Shown: in pieces, positions 19,411 through 26,352 of the stretch
Layout of the letters: every line of letters begins with the position of its first letter
How positions within the stretch are numbered: the stretch's first letter is position 1
DNA from: JASGKO01 sp049840595
Lineage (GTDB): Bacteria; Verrucomicrobiota; Verrucomicrobiia; Chthoniobacterales; Chthoniobacteraceae
Reading direction: 5' to 3'
DNA length: 64,000 nt
Assembly: GCA_049840595.1 (NCBI GenBank)
Contig: JASGKO010000042.1
Coordinates: 62,001-126,000 of the forward strand
Program-made: the position numbers and the translations under genes
The notes under the pieces: generated by a model
The model's database searches: none
The model's input: only the letters and a program-made list of their open reading frames with translations
What the model was told of the DNA's origin: nothing

Positions 19411-19459
19411 GACACAGAGTGTCACTGACAAGTGCGCTCCCACACAGAGTGTGGGAGCG
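19411..19459. repeat. Two palindromes sharing an ACACAGAGTGT core
   Basis: GACAC-AGA-GTGTC at 19411-19423 and CGCTCCCACA-CAGAG-TGTGGGAGCG at 19435-19459 lie 11 bases apart in the space between XdhC and DoxX, which converge. They share the core ACACAGAGTGT. The second is a perfect 10-bp stem and could help termination, but it lacks a T-tract. Confidence 0.55.
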
Positions 19460-19481
19460 AGGGATTCTGGAAACCTGCCGC

Positions 19482-19859
19482 TTACTTCGCCTTCAGCATC
19501 GGTGCGAATTTCTCGCGGTAGGCGTAGCCGAGGAAGAGGTTTCCCAGCACAAGTGGGATCGCGACCGGCAAGCCGGATGGCTCTAGAAACAGATGCACGC
19601 AAAAGATGTTTACGATCACCGGGGAAATCACCACCAGCGCGAGCGGAACGAAGAAGCCGGAAACAAGCGCGAGCCCGCAGACGAGTTCAGTCGCCTTGAG
19701 CAAAGTGAGGAAATAACCGCTGGCAATCAACCCATCCATATAGGTCTTCAATGGACCGGCCGACATGGGCGGCATTGCGGGGTGGACAAAATACATGACG
19801 GCTCCGAAGACAAACAGGGCTCCCATGAGGATGCGAACGATGATAGCGGCGATTTTCAT
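19482..19859 (-). CDS. DoxX-family membrane protein
   Basis: 125 residues with four hydrophobic segments (about 4-22, 47-68, 72-92, 98-115). It begins MKIAAIIVRILMGALFVFGA and has the FLTLLKATELVCGLALVSG helix typical of DoxX/DoxX-like quinone-interacting or redox-stress membrane proteins. It is the last gene of the ArsR-headed operon, 35 bases after the preceding SRPBCC gene. A longer reading frame upstream only shadows that gene, so the ATG at 19859 is preferred. The biochemical role of this DoxX subgroup is unknown. Confidence 0.75.
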   Translation of the reverse strand: MKIAAIIVRILMGALFVFGAVMYFVHPAMPPMSAGPLKTYMDGLIASGYFLTLLKATELVCGLALVSGFFVPLALVVISPVIVNIFCVHLFLEPSGLPVAIPLVLGNLFLGYAYREKFAPMLKAK

Positions 19860-19894
19860 AGAATGGAGAGGAGAGAGATGAGGATGGGACGGGT

Positions 19895-20431
19895 TTACGG
19901 TTTTGCTTCCTTTTCGGCGATGGTTTTCAGGTCGGCCAGGCCTTGGTCGAACTGGGTGCCACACATCTTTTCGCAGTCGATCACGAGGTTGATCGCCTTG
20001 GCGAGGAAGTTGTTTTTGCCGGTCATGGTCCAAGTGACCACGGTGCCATTGCCCTGCGGCAGGAAGCTGAACTCGACGTCGTTGGTCGCGGCGAAGGGCT
20101 TGACGAACTCGAGGCGGAAGCGCACGTCGGAATCCGACTGGCTGCTGGTAGTGGTCATGGTTCCCTCGCCGGTCTTTTTGCCCGTCCAGCGGTAGCTCGC
20201 GCCGACGCCGGCGGGCGGGCCGTCGAAGGTCACCACTGCGCTGGGGTCGGCCTTGGCCCATGGGGACCAGTCGTGCCACTGGCGCAGGGTATCGACGTGC
20301 GGGAAGACGACTGCGGGCGGGGCGGCGATCGTGATGCTGCGGCTCACACGGAAATCGGCGGGCCGGAACGAGACGACCACGACGAAGACGACCGCGAGCA
20401 ACGCGAGGATGGAGATGATTTTGAGCAGCAT
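19895..20431 (-). CDS. SRPBCC-fold protein with N-terminal membrane anchor
   Basis: 178 residues. Residues 1-22 (MLLKIISILALLAVVFVVVV) form a membrane anchor. The rest is an SRPBCC/polyketide-cyclase-like hot-dog-shaped ligand pocket: RSITIAAPPAVVFPHVDTLR, WHDWSPW, GVGASYRWTGKKTGEGTM, and a C-terminal helix with NLVIDCEKMCGTQFDQGLAD. Proteins of this type are annotated polyketide_cyc2 and their ligands are unknown. The ATG at 20431 is favoured because the longer frame has no family resemblance. It lies 13 bases downstream of the AHSA1 gene, within the same operon. Confidence 0.75.
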   Translation of the reverse strand: MLLKIISILALLAVVFVVVVSFRPADFRVSRSITIAAPPAVVFPHVDTLRQWHDWSPWAKADPSAVVTFDGPPAGVGASYRWTGKKTGEGTMTTTSSQSDSDVRFRLEFVKPFAATNDVEFSFLPQGNGTVVTWTMTGKNNFLAKAINLVIDCEKMCGTQFDQGLADLKTIAEKEAKP

Positions 20432-20444
20432 AGTGGTGGGTGAA

Positions 20445-20924
20445 TTATTCGGTAACGAGTTGCGGATAGACTTCTGCCAGTTGCGTGACGAGGCGTGTGA
20501 AGCCGCTGGTCCAGCCGATTTCGTGACCATTGCAAAGCTCGGTGGAGACGAATCCCCCGTGTCGGAAAAACATCCGCGTCTTGCCGTCTTCCTCGACAAA
20601 ATTCACCGTCACCACCGTCTCGCGGCCCCAGTCGCCTTCCAGCTCCCAAGCAAAGGTGAAGCTGATCCGGTCGAACTTGCTGACCTCGCGATAAACGCCG
20701 TGCATCCAGCGTTCCTCGCCGGTGACGGAGCTCTTCAGGCAGCAGCGCCATTTGCCGCCGGGGCGCACGTCCATCTCCATGTGGGTGCCGCGAAACTCGT
20801 CGCAGCCCCACCAGTTCATCGTGTACTGCGGGATGGTCCAAGCGCGGAAGACGAGCGACGGCGGGGCGTCGAAGGTGCGGGTGATGAGGATTTCTTCGCG
20901 AAGCGGTTCCAGGGTCGTGCTCAT
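20445..20924 (-). CDS. AHSA1/SRPBCC domain protein
   Basis: 159 residues of a single AHSA1-type SRPBCC domain. ILITRTFDAPPSLVFRAWT opens the fold, followed by WWGCDEFRGTHMEMDVRPGG and W-x-x-x-x-Y-REV, and it closes with a C-terminal W-x-x-x-FTRLVTQL helix. Bacterial AHSA1 proteins have the lipid/ligand-pocket fold but mostly no known ligand; they are not established Hsp90 activators. One of seven SRPBCC domains in the ArsR-headed cluster. Confidence 0.85.
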   Translation of the reverse strand: MSTTLEPLREEILITRTFDAPPSLVFRAWTIPQYTMNWWGCDEFRGTHMEMDVRPGGKWRCCLKSSVTGEERWMHGVYREVSKFDRISFTFAWELEGDWGRETVVTVNFVEEDGKTRMFFRHGGFVSTELCNGHEIGWTSGFTRLVTQLAEVYPQLVTE

Positions 20925-20949
20925 AAAGAATCGGGTTATTCGGTGTGGT

Positions 20950-21435
20950 TTAAGCGCCCGTTTGGTGGGCTTTTTGCAAAGTTTCCAAGTCCAGTTTTTC
21001 CATTTTCAGCAGGGCTTTCATCGCGCTTTCGGTTTCGTCGTCGCCTTCCATCAGCATCTCGATGAAGGGCACGGGAACGACCTGCCATGATACGCCATAC
21101 TTGTCCTCCAGCCATCCGCACTGGCCCTGGCGGCCACCCTCGGCGAGCTTTTCCCAAAGCTCGTCCACCTCGGCCTGGGTCTGGCAATGGATGAAGAGCG
21201 AGATCGCGGGCGTAAAATGAAAAACGGGACCTCCATTCAAGGCGGTGAACTGCTGGCCGTCGAGTTCAAACATGACGGTCATCACCGACCCCTCGGCGCG
21301 GCCCGAGGCTTCCGCCCCGGCCTTGCCGTAATGAGTGGTGCCGAGGATCTTCGAGTTGGGAAACAGCGAGACGTAAAAATTCGCCGCCTCTTCGGCCTGA
21401 TGGTCGAACCAAAGGAAGGGAGTGATCTTGGGCAT
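20950..21435 (-). CDS. PhnB-like VOC-fold protein
   Basis: 161 residues starting MPKITPFLWFDHQAEEAANFY, the characteristic opening of the PhnB/3-demethylubiquinone-methyltransferase-like branch of the vicinal oxygen chelate fold. It continues FPNSKILGTTHYG, VMTVMFELDGQQFTALNGGP and ISLFIHCQTQAEVDELW. Despite the historical family name there is no methyltransferase motif. Function unknown, probably small-molecule binding. The ATG at 21435 matches the family start. A perfect inverted repeat lies upstream at 21499. Confidence 0.85.
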   Translation of the reverse strand: MPKITPFLWFDHQAEEAANFYVSLFPNSKILGTTHYGKAGAEASGRAEGSVMTVMFELDGQQFTALNGGPVFHFTPAISLFIHCQTQAEVDELWEKLAEGGRQGQCGWLEDKYGVSWQVVPVPFIEMLMEGDDETESAMKALLKMEKLDLETLQKAHQTGA

Positions 21436-21498
21436 GGGTGTGAATGGCTGCGGTTCCGGCGGCCCTTCGGGACGCATGATTTTCGTTTACTTCGATGG

Positions 21499-21569
21499 CT
21501 GTAGCGGCGGTCTGTGACCGTCGCGCTTTCATGGATCATTTTTGCGACGGTCACAGACCGCCGCTACAG
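21499..21569. repeat. Perfect 26-bp inverted repeat (REP/MITE-like)
   Basis: The arms are 21499-21524 (starting CTGTAGCGGCGGTCTGTGAC) and 21544-21569, exact reverse complements around a 19-base loop. It separates the MoaD-like gene from the VOC gene inside an otherwise tight operon. There is no T-tract on either strand. The 26-bp stem would be a very stable mRNA hairpin and may split the operon's transcript. Confidence 0.85.
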
Positions 21570-21586
21570 GTTTTGGGTTATCTTCA

Positions 21587-21883
21587 TTAGCCGCCGGCCA
21601 TTGCGCCGACGATGAGGAAGGGTTCTTCACCGCTGGCGACGGCGGCGGGCAACGGGGTTTCGGCAGGCTCCAGCGACAGGTCTTCCTTGCAGGCAAAGTA
21701 GCGGATGAAGGGGCGGCGCTGGAGCGTATCGTGATCGCGGATGGTGCCACAAAGCATCGGGTAACGCCGCTCAATCGCGTCGAGCACGGCGGCCACGGTG
21801 ACTGGCGGCGCGAGCTCGAGCGGCACCTCCTCCCCGACCCCGGCGAGGTTGCGCAGATGGTAGGGCAGGACGACGCGGATCAT
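21587..21883 (-). CDS. MoaD/ThiS-type ubiquitin-like sulfur carrier candidate
   Basis: 98 residues with a beta-grasp pattern. MIRVVLPYHLRNLAGVGEEV forms the first strands, TVAAVLDAIERRYPMLCGTI the helix, and the chain ends EPFLIVGAMAGG. The C-terminal Gly-Gly is the activation and conjugation signature of MoaD/ThiS proteins, which carry thiocarboxylate sulfur for molybdopterin, thiamine or other pathways. Its start overlaps the BNR-repeat gene's stop by 4 bases (ATGA), so the two are coupled. No MoaE or ThiG is in the window, so the target pathway is open. The longer frame upstream is a shadow of the BNR gene. Confidence 0.75.
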   Translation of the reverse strand: MIRVVLPYHLRNLAGVGEEVPLELAPPVTVAAVLDAIERRYPMLCGTIRDHDTLQRRPFIRYFACKEDLSLEPAETPLPAAVASGEEPFLIVGAMAGG

Positions 21884-23040
21884 GGCAGGGTTTGCACCTC
21901 GACGGAATAGACGGCCGGGAGATCGCGCACGATTGCATTCCACGAATCGCCGCCATCGGCCGAGCAATAGACCTGCCCGCCGGTGGTGCCGAAGTAGATG
22001 CCGCACGGGTCGAGCGCATCCACCGCCATCGCGTCGCGCAGCACGTTCACGTAGCAATCCTGTTGCGGCAGCCCTTTGGTGAGCGGTTCCCATTCGCCGC
22101 CGCCGGTGCGGCTGCGATAGACGCGCAGCTTGCCCTCGGGTGGATAATGGAGCGAGTCGCTGGTGATCGGGATGACGTAGATCGTCTCGGGCTCGTGGGC
22201 GTGGACGTCGATCGGGAAACCGAAGTCGGAAGGCAGGTCGCCGCTCACTTCGGTCCAGAGTTCCCCGGCGTTGTCGGTGCTCAGCACGTCCCAATGCTTC
22301 TGCATGAACAGGCGGTCGGGCCGCGAGGGATGGAAAGCGATGCGATGGACACAATGGCCCACCTCGGCATCGGGATCGGGCAATTCCCACGGCGATTTCA
22401 GCCCGCGATTGATCGGCTTCCAGGTGGCCCCGCCATCGTCGGTGCGAAACGCCCCGGCGGCAGAGATGGCGACGTAGATGCGTTGGTCGTTCTTCGGGTC
22501 GGGCAGGATGGTGTGGACGGCCATGCCGCCCGCGCCAGGCTGCCAGAGATGGCCCTTGGTGTGGCGGAGCGCGGAGAGTTCCTGCCACGATTTACCGCCA
22601 TCGGTGGACTTGAAGAGCGCGGCATCCTCGACGCCTGCATAGACGGTCTCGGGATCAGTCGGCGACGGCTCCAGATGCCAGACACGCTTGAACTCCCACG
22701 GGTGCTGCGTGCCGTCGTACCACTTGTGGGTGCCCACCTCGCCGGCGTAGGCGAATTTATTGCTCACGCCCGCAGGCATCTCGCCGGGCGTGGGCGGCGT
22801 GGAACCATCGGGCGTGCTCCACGTCTTCCCGCCATCGTCTGAACGCTGGATGACCTGGCCGAACCAGCCGCTCGTCTGCGAAGCGTAAATGCGGTCCGGG
22901 TTCACGGGCGAGCCCTTGAGGTGATACATCTCCCATCCTGCGAAAAGCGGGCCACTGATCTGCCAGTTCTGCCGGTTGCCATCGGCAGTGAGAATGAATG
23001 CACCCTTTTTGGTGCCGACGAGAACGCGGATCGTGCTCAT
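21880..23040 (-). CDS. BNR/sialidase-like beta-propeller protein
   Basis: 386 residues built from repeated S-x-D-x-G-x-T-W Asp-box motifs (QRSDDGGKTWSTPDG, FKSTDGGKSWQEL, FRTDDGGATWKPINR, YCSADGGDSWNAI), typical of WD40/YVTN/BNR-like or sialidase-fold propellers annotated glycosyl hydrolase. There is no signal peptide (MSTIRVLVGTKKGAFILTAD), so it is probably cytosolic. It is translationally coupled to the MoaD-like gene, a recurrent pairing. Activity is unknown, and the sialidase catalytic residues are not evident. Confidence 0.8.
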   Translation of the reverse strand: MSTIRVLVGTKKGAFILTADGNRQNWQISGPLFAGWEMYHLKGSPVNPDRIYASQTSGWFGQVIQRSDDGGKTWSTPDGSTPPTPGEMPAGVSNKFAYAGEVGTHKWYDGTQHPWEFKRVWHLEPSPTDPETVYAGVEDAALFKSTDGGKSWQELSALRHTKGHLWQPGAGGMAVHTILPDPKNDQRIYVAISAAGAFRTDDGGATWKPINRGLKSPWELPDPDAEVGHCVHRIAFHPSRPDRLFMQKHWDVLSTDNAGELWTEVSGDLPSDFGFPIDVHAHEPETIYVIPITSDSLHYPPEGKLRVYRSRTGGGEWEPLTKGLPQQDCYVNVLRDAMAVDALDPCGIYFGTTGGQVYCSADGGDSWNAIVRDLPAVYSVEVQTLP

Positions 23041-23053
23041 GGCGGGGCGGGGA

Positions 23054-23501
23054 TCAGAATTGAGCGCCGTCGGGCAGGGTAATCATCCAGCCCATGCCGA
23101 AACGGTCTTTCAACATGCCGAAGCAGGGCGACCAGAAGGTCTTGGTGAGCGGCATGCGCACTTCGCCGCCCTCGGACAGGGCCGCGAAGACGCGCTGCGC
23201 CTCGGCTTCCGTGGGCAGGGCGAGGGAAAGGGAGAAGCCGTTGAACGCGCCATCCCCGGCCGAGCAGCCGTCGGAACCCATGAGCAGGCTGCCGCCGATT
23301 TTGAAGCTGGCGTGCATCACCTTCGTTTCCCAGCCCTCGGCCAGCATGCCGGGCGGGGTGGGCTCGGGGCTTTCGTTATAGTGCATGAGCATCTGCACCT
23401 CGGCGCCGATGGTCTTTTTGTAGAACTCGATGGCTTCGGCGCAGCGGGCCGCCAAAGAAGAGATAGGGCAGGACGTAAGAGGTCGGATTGGTTGCAGTCA
23501 T
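23054..23501 (-). CDS. PhnB-like VOC-fold protein 2 (frameshift near start)
   Basis: A PhnB-type VOC protein of about 148 residues. The true N-terminus MTATNPTSYVLPYLFFGG lies in one frame and the rest (RCAEAIEFYKKTIGAEVQML, FKIGGSLLMGSDG, DRFGMGWMITLPDG) in the next. Removing one C from the CCC at about 23446-23448 joins them as GGRCAEAIEFY, exactly the family pattern. Likely metal or small-molecule binding with no firm function. It is 13 bases upstream of the BNR gene in the same operon. Confidence 0.8.
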
Positions 23502-23549
23502 AGGTCGTGATGGATCGGAGGTTGGTTGCGGTTTTGGTGAGAGAAATGG

Positions 23550-24530
23550 TTAAGATTTCGTCTGCGTGGCGAGGTAGCGGTCGAGCGCATCGAGCGAGCC
23601 TTTCCAGCCCTGGCGCATGCTGTCGTGGTCGGCGTCGAAGGTCTGCTGCTCCTCGGCGGTCGCATTCAGGGCGGACGAACGCAGGGTGAAGAGGGTCTTG
23701 CCCTCGTGCTCCTCCAGCGTGATCGAGGAGAGCTTTTCCAGCGGCCAGGTGGCGCTCATCGGGTGACGGGTGAACCCGCCTTGCGCATCAGAAAACGAGA
23801 CGACGACCACCAGCTTCTCCGGCGCGATGATTTCGCGGAAAACCCACTTCCCCCACATCTCGTGGCCGTCGGGCGTGCGCATGGCGTAGTGATAAAGCCC
23901 GCCCGGGGTGAGATCAAGCTTGTCGATCCGGAGCGTGAAGGCGGGCGGGCAAAACCACTTCGCCAAATGCTCGGCGCTCGTCCAGGCCGCCCACACCAGC
24001 TCGCGCGGCGCGGCGAAGACGCGGGTGAGCACGAACTCGCCGGACGCTCCCTGCCCTTTCGCGAGGTGCTCGGCGAGACGACCGAGCGTCTGCTTGCCGC
24101 CCTCGATCGCGCCAAATTCCTTCACCACGAAATCGCGATTTTCCGCCGACGGGAAGACCATCTTCAGCGTCAGCCGCGTCTTCTTTTCCTCGAGCTTCTC
24201 GAAAATCCAGTTCGCGGTAAAACTCACACCCGGGCCGCCCTCGCGATGCCCGCCGTGCGTGTAAGTCACCCGCTCATGCTCCACGATTTCACGGAAGACG
24301 CTGTGATTGGGATACTCGACGCCATCCGGGCCGCGCATCACGTGTTTCCAATGGCCGCCCTCGCGGAAGTCCATCACCTCGATGGTGGTGCTGAAGCCAT
24401 TCGGCCCCCACCATTGCGCGACTTGCTGCGGATTGGTCATCGCCGCCCAGACGAGGGCGACGGGGGCGGAAAATTCACGGCTGATAACGATTTCGCGGTC
24501 AGCGGTCGAGGGATTGATTTGCTCAATCAT
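23550..24530 (-). CDS. Tandem AHSA1/SRPBCC protein
   Basis: 326 residues containing two SRPBCC domains. The first runs about 10-160 (IVISREFSAPVALVWAAMTN, WWGPNGFSTTIEVMDFREGG) and the second about 165-320 (FVLTRVFAAPRELVWAAWTS, WFCPPAFTLRIDKLDLTPGG). Each ends in the usual long C-terminal helix. This looks like an in-gene duplication. It lies 4 bases after the neighbouring tandem SRPBCC gene and is clearly co-transcribed with it. Ligands are unknown. Confidence 0.85.
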   Translation of the reverse strand: MIEQINPSTADREIVISREFSAPVALVWAAMTNPQQVAQWWGPNGFSTTIEVMDFREGGHWKHVMRGPDGVEYPNHSVFREIVEHERVTYTHGGHREGGPGVSFTANWIFEKLEEKKTRLTLKMVFPSAENRDFVVKEFGAIEGGKQTLGRLAEHLAKGQGASGEFVLTRVFAAPRELVWAAWTSAEHLAKWFCPPAFTLRIDKLDLTPGGLYHYAMRTPDGHEMWGKWVFREIIAPEKLVVVVSFSDAQGGFTRHPMSATWPLEKLSSITLEEHEGKTLFTLRSSALNATAEEQQTFDADHDSMRQGWKGSLDALDRYLATQTKS

Positions 24531-24534
24531 GGGA

Positions 24535-25428
24535 TTATTTGGTTTCTACAAATTCCTTCAAATCGGTGCCCACAAGATGGGTCCAGCCGCGCATGAAGTT
24601 GGCGCGGGCAAATTGCGGCGTGGCCGGGAAGCTTTCCAAGCCCACGTGCGTCAGCTTGAGCCGCGTCTTTGCGCCCTCCGCAATTAAATCGAAGCTCACC
24701 AGCGAATCGCCCGGGTGGCCCTCGTAGCGCCAGGTGTAGGCGAGCCGCTTTTGCGGGATCACCTCCATCACCGTGCAGCGGTGACGAAAGGTCATGCCCT
24801 CGTGCTCGACGGTGAATTCAAACTCCGTCCCCTCTTCCGCCCGGAAAGCCTCCAGCTCGAAATACCAGTGCTTCATCTGCTCGCGGTCGGAGATGGCCGA
24901 CCACACCTTTTCCACTGGCGCGTCGAAGGTGCGTTCGATGATAAAAGGCTCGGTTTTTTGCCCGAGGTGTTCGCCGAGTCGCTCCAGGGTCATCGTCATG
25001 CCCATCTCGAAGCCACCGATGTAACGCTCCGCGCCCGGCGTGGTGCTGATCACGCGGGAGAACATGGTGAGCTTCGTCTTCCCCTGCTCTTCCGTGAGGG
25101 TCATCGTGTGCAGGATCTCGAAGAGCAGCGCACCGTCCGCACCCATTGCGCCGGTGACCGTCACCAGCTTTTCCGGTGCGACGATTTCGCGGAACTCGCC
25201 GCCCATCGGGTAGTCCTCGCCATTCGGCCCGCGCATGACGACGTAGATCCGACCGCCCGGCACCGGGTCCCATTCGCAAATAGGATTGCTAAAACCTTTC
25301 GGCCCCCACCATTGCGCGAGATGGGCGGCGTCGGTGCAGGCTTTCCAAACCAGTTCGCGCGGGGCGTCGAACTCGCGAATGATGGTGAATTCGCGACCGA
25401 GGAGGGCTTCGTGGGCAGGCAGGCTCAT
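24535..25428 (-). CDS. Tandem AHSA1/SRPBCC protein
   Basis: 297 residues with two SRPBCC domains, about 10-150 (FTIIREFDAPRELVWKACTD, WWGPKGFSNPICEWDPVPGG) and about 160-295 (FIIERTFDAPVEKVWSAISD). Its ATG overlaps the preceding gene's stop by 4 bases. The two halves are not close duplicates of each other; the first resembles neighbouring AHSA1 genes more than the second. Function unknown beyond the ligand-binding fold. Confidence 0.85.
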   Translation of the reverse strand: MSLPAHEALLGREFTIIREFDAPRELVWKACTDAAHLAQWWGPKGFSNPICEWDPVPGGRIYVVMRGPNGEDYPMGGEFREIVAPEKLVTVTGAMGADGALLFEILHTMTLTEEQGKTKLTMFSRVISTTPGAERYIGGFEMGMTMTLERLGEHLGQKTEPFIIERTFDAPVEKVWSAISDREQMKHWYFELEAFRAEEGTEFEFTVEHEGMTFRHRCTVMEVIPQKRLAYTWRYEGHPGDSLVSFDLIAEGAKTRLKLTHVGLESFPATPQFARANFMRGWTHLVGTDLKEFVETK

Positions 25429-25910
25429 GATTGGTAAGCGGTGAGATATTCAGCCAGTGCACCGAGAATACGGGTCCAGCCTTCTTCGTGGTTGTCGCGG
25501 CTCTGCGTGGAGACGAACCGATCGTGGGTGAGCACCAGTTCGGTCTGCGCGCCGAGATCGCGAAATTCCAAAGTGACGCGGGTCTCCGGGGCTTCCAACT
25601 CGCCGAAGTCCGGCTCGCTCCCATCCTTTTCAAAGGCCCAGGTGAAGACGAGGCGCTCGGGTTCCTTGACCTCGGTGTAAACCCCGGCGGTCGTGAAATA
25701 CTCCCCGGAGGTATGGCGGGTTTGAATGCGATAACGACCGCCCACCCGCACGTCGGCCTTCACGGAAATGGCGGTGACCTTCTCGGTACAGAACCAGCCG
25801 GTGATGGCCTGCGGATCAGTCCAGACTTTCCAAAGCAGTGGTCGGGGGGCGTCGAACACGCGGGTGACCGTGAGTTCGCAGGGAGTGGATTCAGTGGGAT
25901 GGGTGCTCAT
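25425..25910 (-). CDS. AHSA1/SRPBCC domain protein
   Basis: 161 residues from ATG 25910. A single SRPBCC domain begins LTVTRVFDAPRPLLWKVWTD, continues WFCTEKVTAISVKADVRVGG, and ends in a helix with NHEEGWTRILGALAEYLTAY. The frame is open further upstream (to 25961), but that part overlaps the ArsR gene without family resemblance. Even the shorter start overlaps the ArsR reading frame by 20 bases, so translation is probably coupled to the regulator. Confidence 0.8.
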   Translation of the reverse strand: MSTHPTESTPCELTVTRVFDAPRPLLWKVWTDPQAITGWFCTEKVTAISVKADVRVGGRYRIQTRHTSGEYFTTAGVYTEVKEPERLVFTWAFEKDGSEPDFGELEAPETRVTLEFRDLGAQTELVLTHDRFVSTQSRDNHEEGWTRILGALAEYLTAYQS

Positions 25911-26268
25911 CGTTTTTTTCCTTGGCTTGCAGTTCCTTGAGATAGACCTCGAGTCGGTCAAAGCTGTCCTCCCAGAACTTCCGGTAGTGCTCGAGCCAGT
26001 CCACTGCGTTCTTCAGCGGCTCGGCGTTCAGTTTGCAGGGCCGCCACTGCGCCGCCTTGCTGCGCTCGATCAGCCCGCTGCGCTCCAGCACCTTCAGATG
26101 CTTCGAGATGGCAGGCAGGCTCATGGCAAACGGTTGCGCCAGCTCAGTAACGGAAAGCTCCCCGGAAGACAGTCGGGTGAGAATCGCCCGCCGGGTCGGA
26201 TCGGCGAGAGCAGCAAAAGTCATACTGAGTGCGTCGGCAGTCACATTTAACTTGTTGGTTAAATACAT
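25891..26268 (-). CDS. ArsR-family transcriptional repressor
   Basis: 125 residues with a winged helix: FAALADPTRRAILTRLSSGE, LAQPFAMSLPAISKHLKVLE (recognition helix), GLIERSKAAQWRPCKLN. The long C-terminal helix is typical of the subgroup encoded beside AHSA1 proteins (SdpR-like). No metal-binding ELCVCDL motif is present, so metals are unlikely inducers. It heads the operon running to DoxX and probably regulates it through the palindrome at 26246-26263. Two starts are possible, 26268 and 26223; the longer is used here because relatives usually have 10-15 residues before FAALADPTRR. Confidence 0.85.
   Translation of the reverse strand: MYLTNKLNVTADALSMTFAALADPTRRAILTRLSSGELSVTELAQPFAMSLPAISKHLKVLERSGLIERSKAAQWRPCKLNAEPLKNAVDWLEHYRKFWEDSFDRLEVYLKELQAKEKNDEHPSH
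26246..26263. promoter_or_regulatory. Candidate ArsR operator palindrome
   Basis: TTTAACTTGTTGGTTAAA consists of perfect arms TTTAAC and GTTAAA around six bases. It lies just inside the longer ArsR reading frame, or 23 bases upstream of the shorter start. The position and symmetry fit autoregulation of the operon. Confidence 0.45.
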
Positions 26269-26352
26269 GTGCCAATGAGAGGTGTCAAAAAAATTAAGTG
26301 TAATTTTCAGTGAGAACCTTCCACAGAGGAAGAATCCAAAGCGGCAACCCGC

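Noticed and set aside
21587..22588. 333-codon frame spanning the MoaD-like gene and part of the propeller gene
   Set aside because: Only its last 98 codons are family-like. The rest is a frame-shifted shadow of the BNR-repeat gene, and a coupled ATG exists at 21883.
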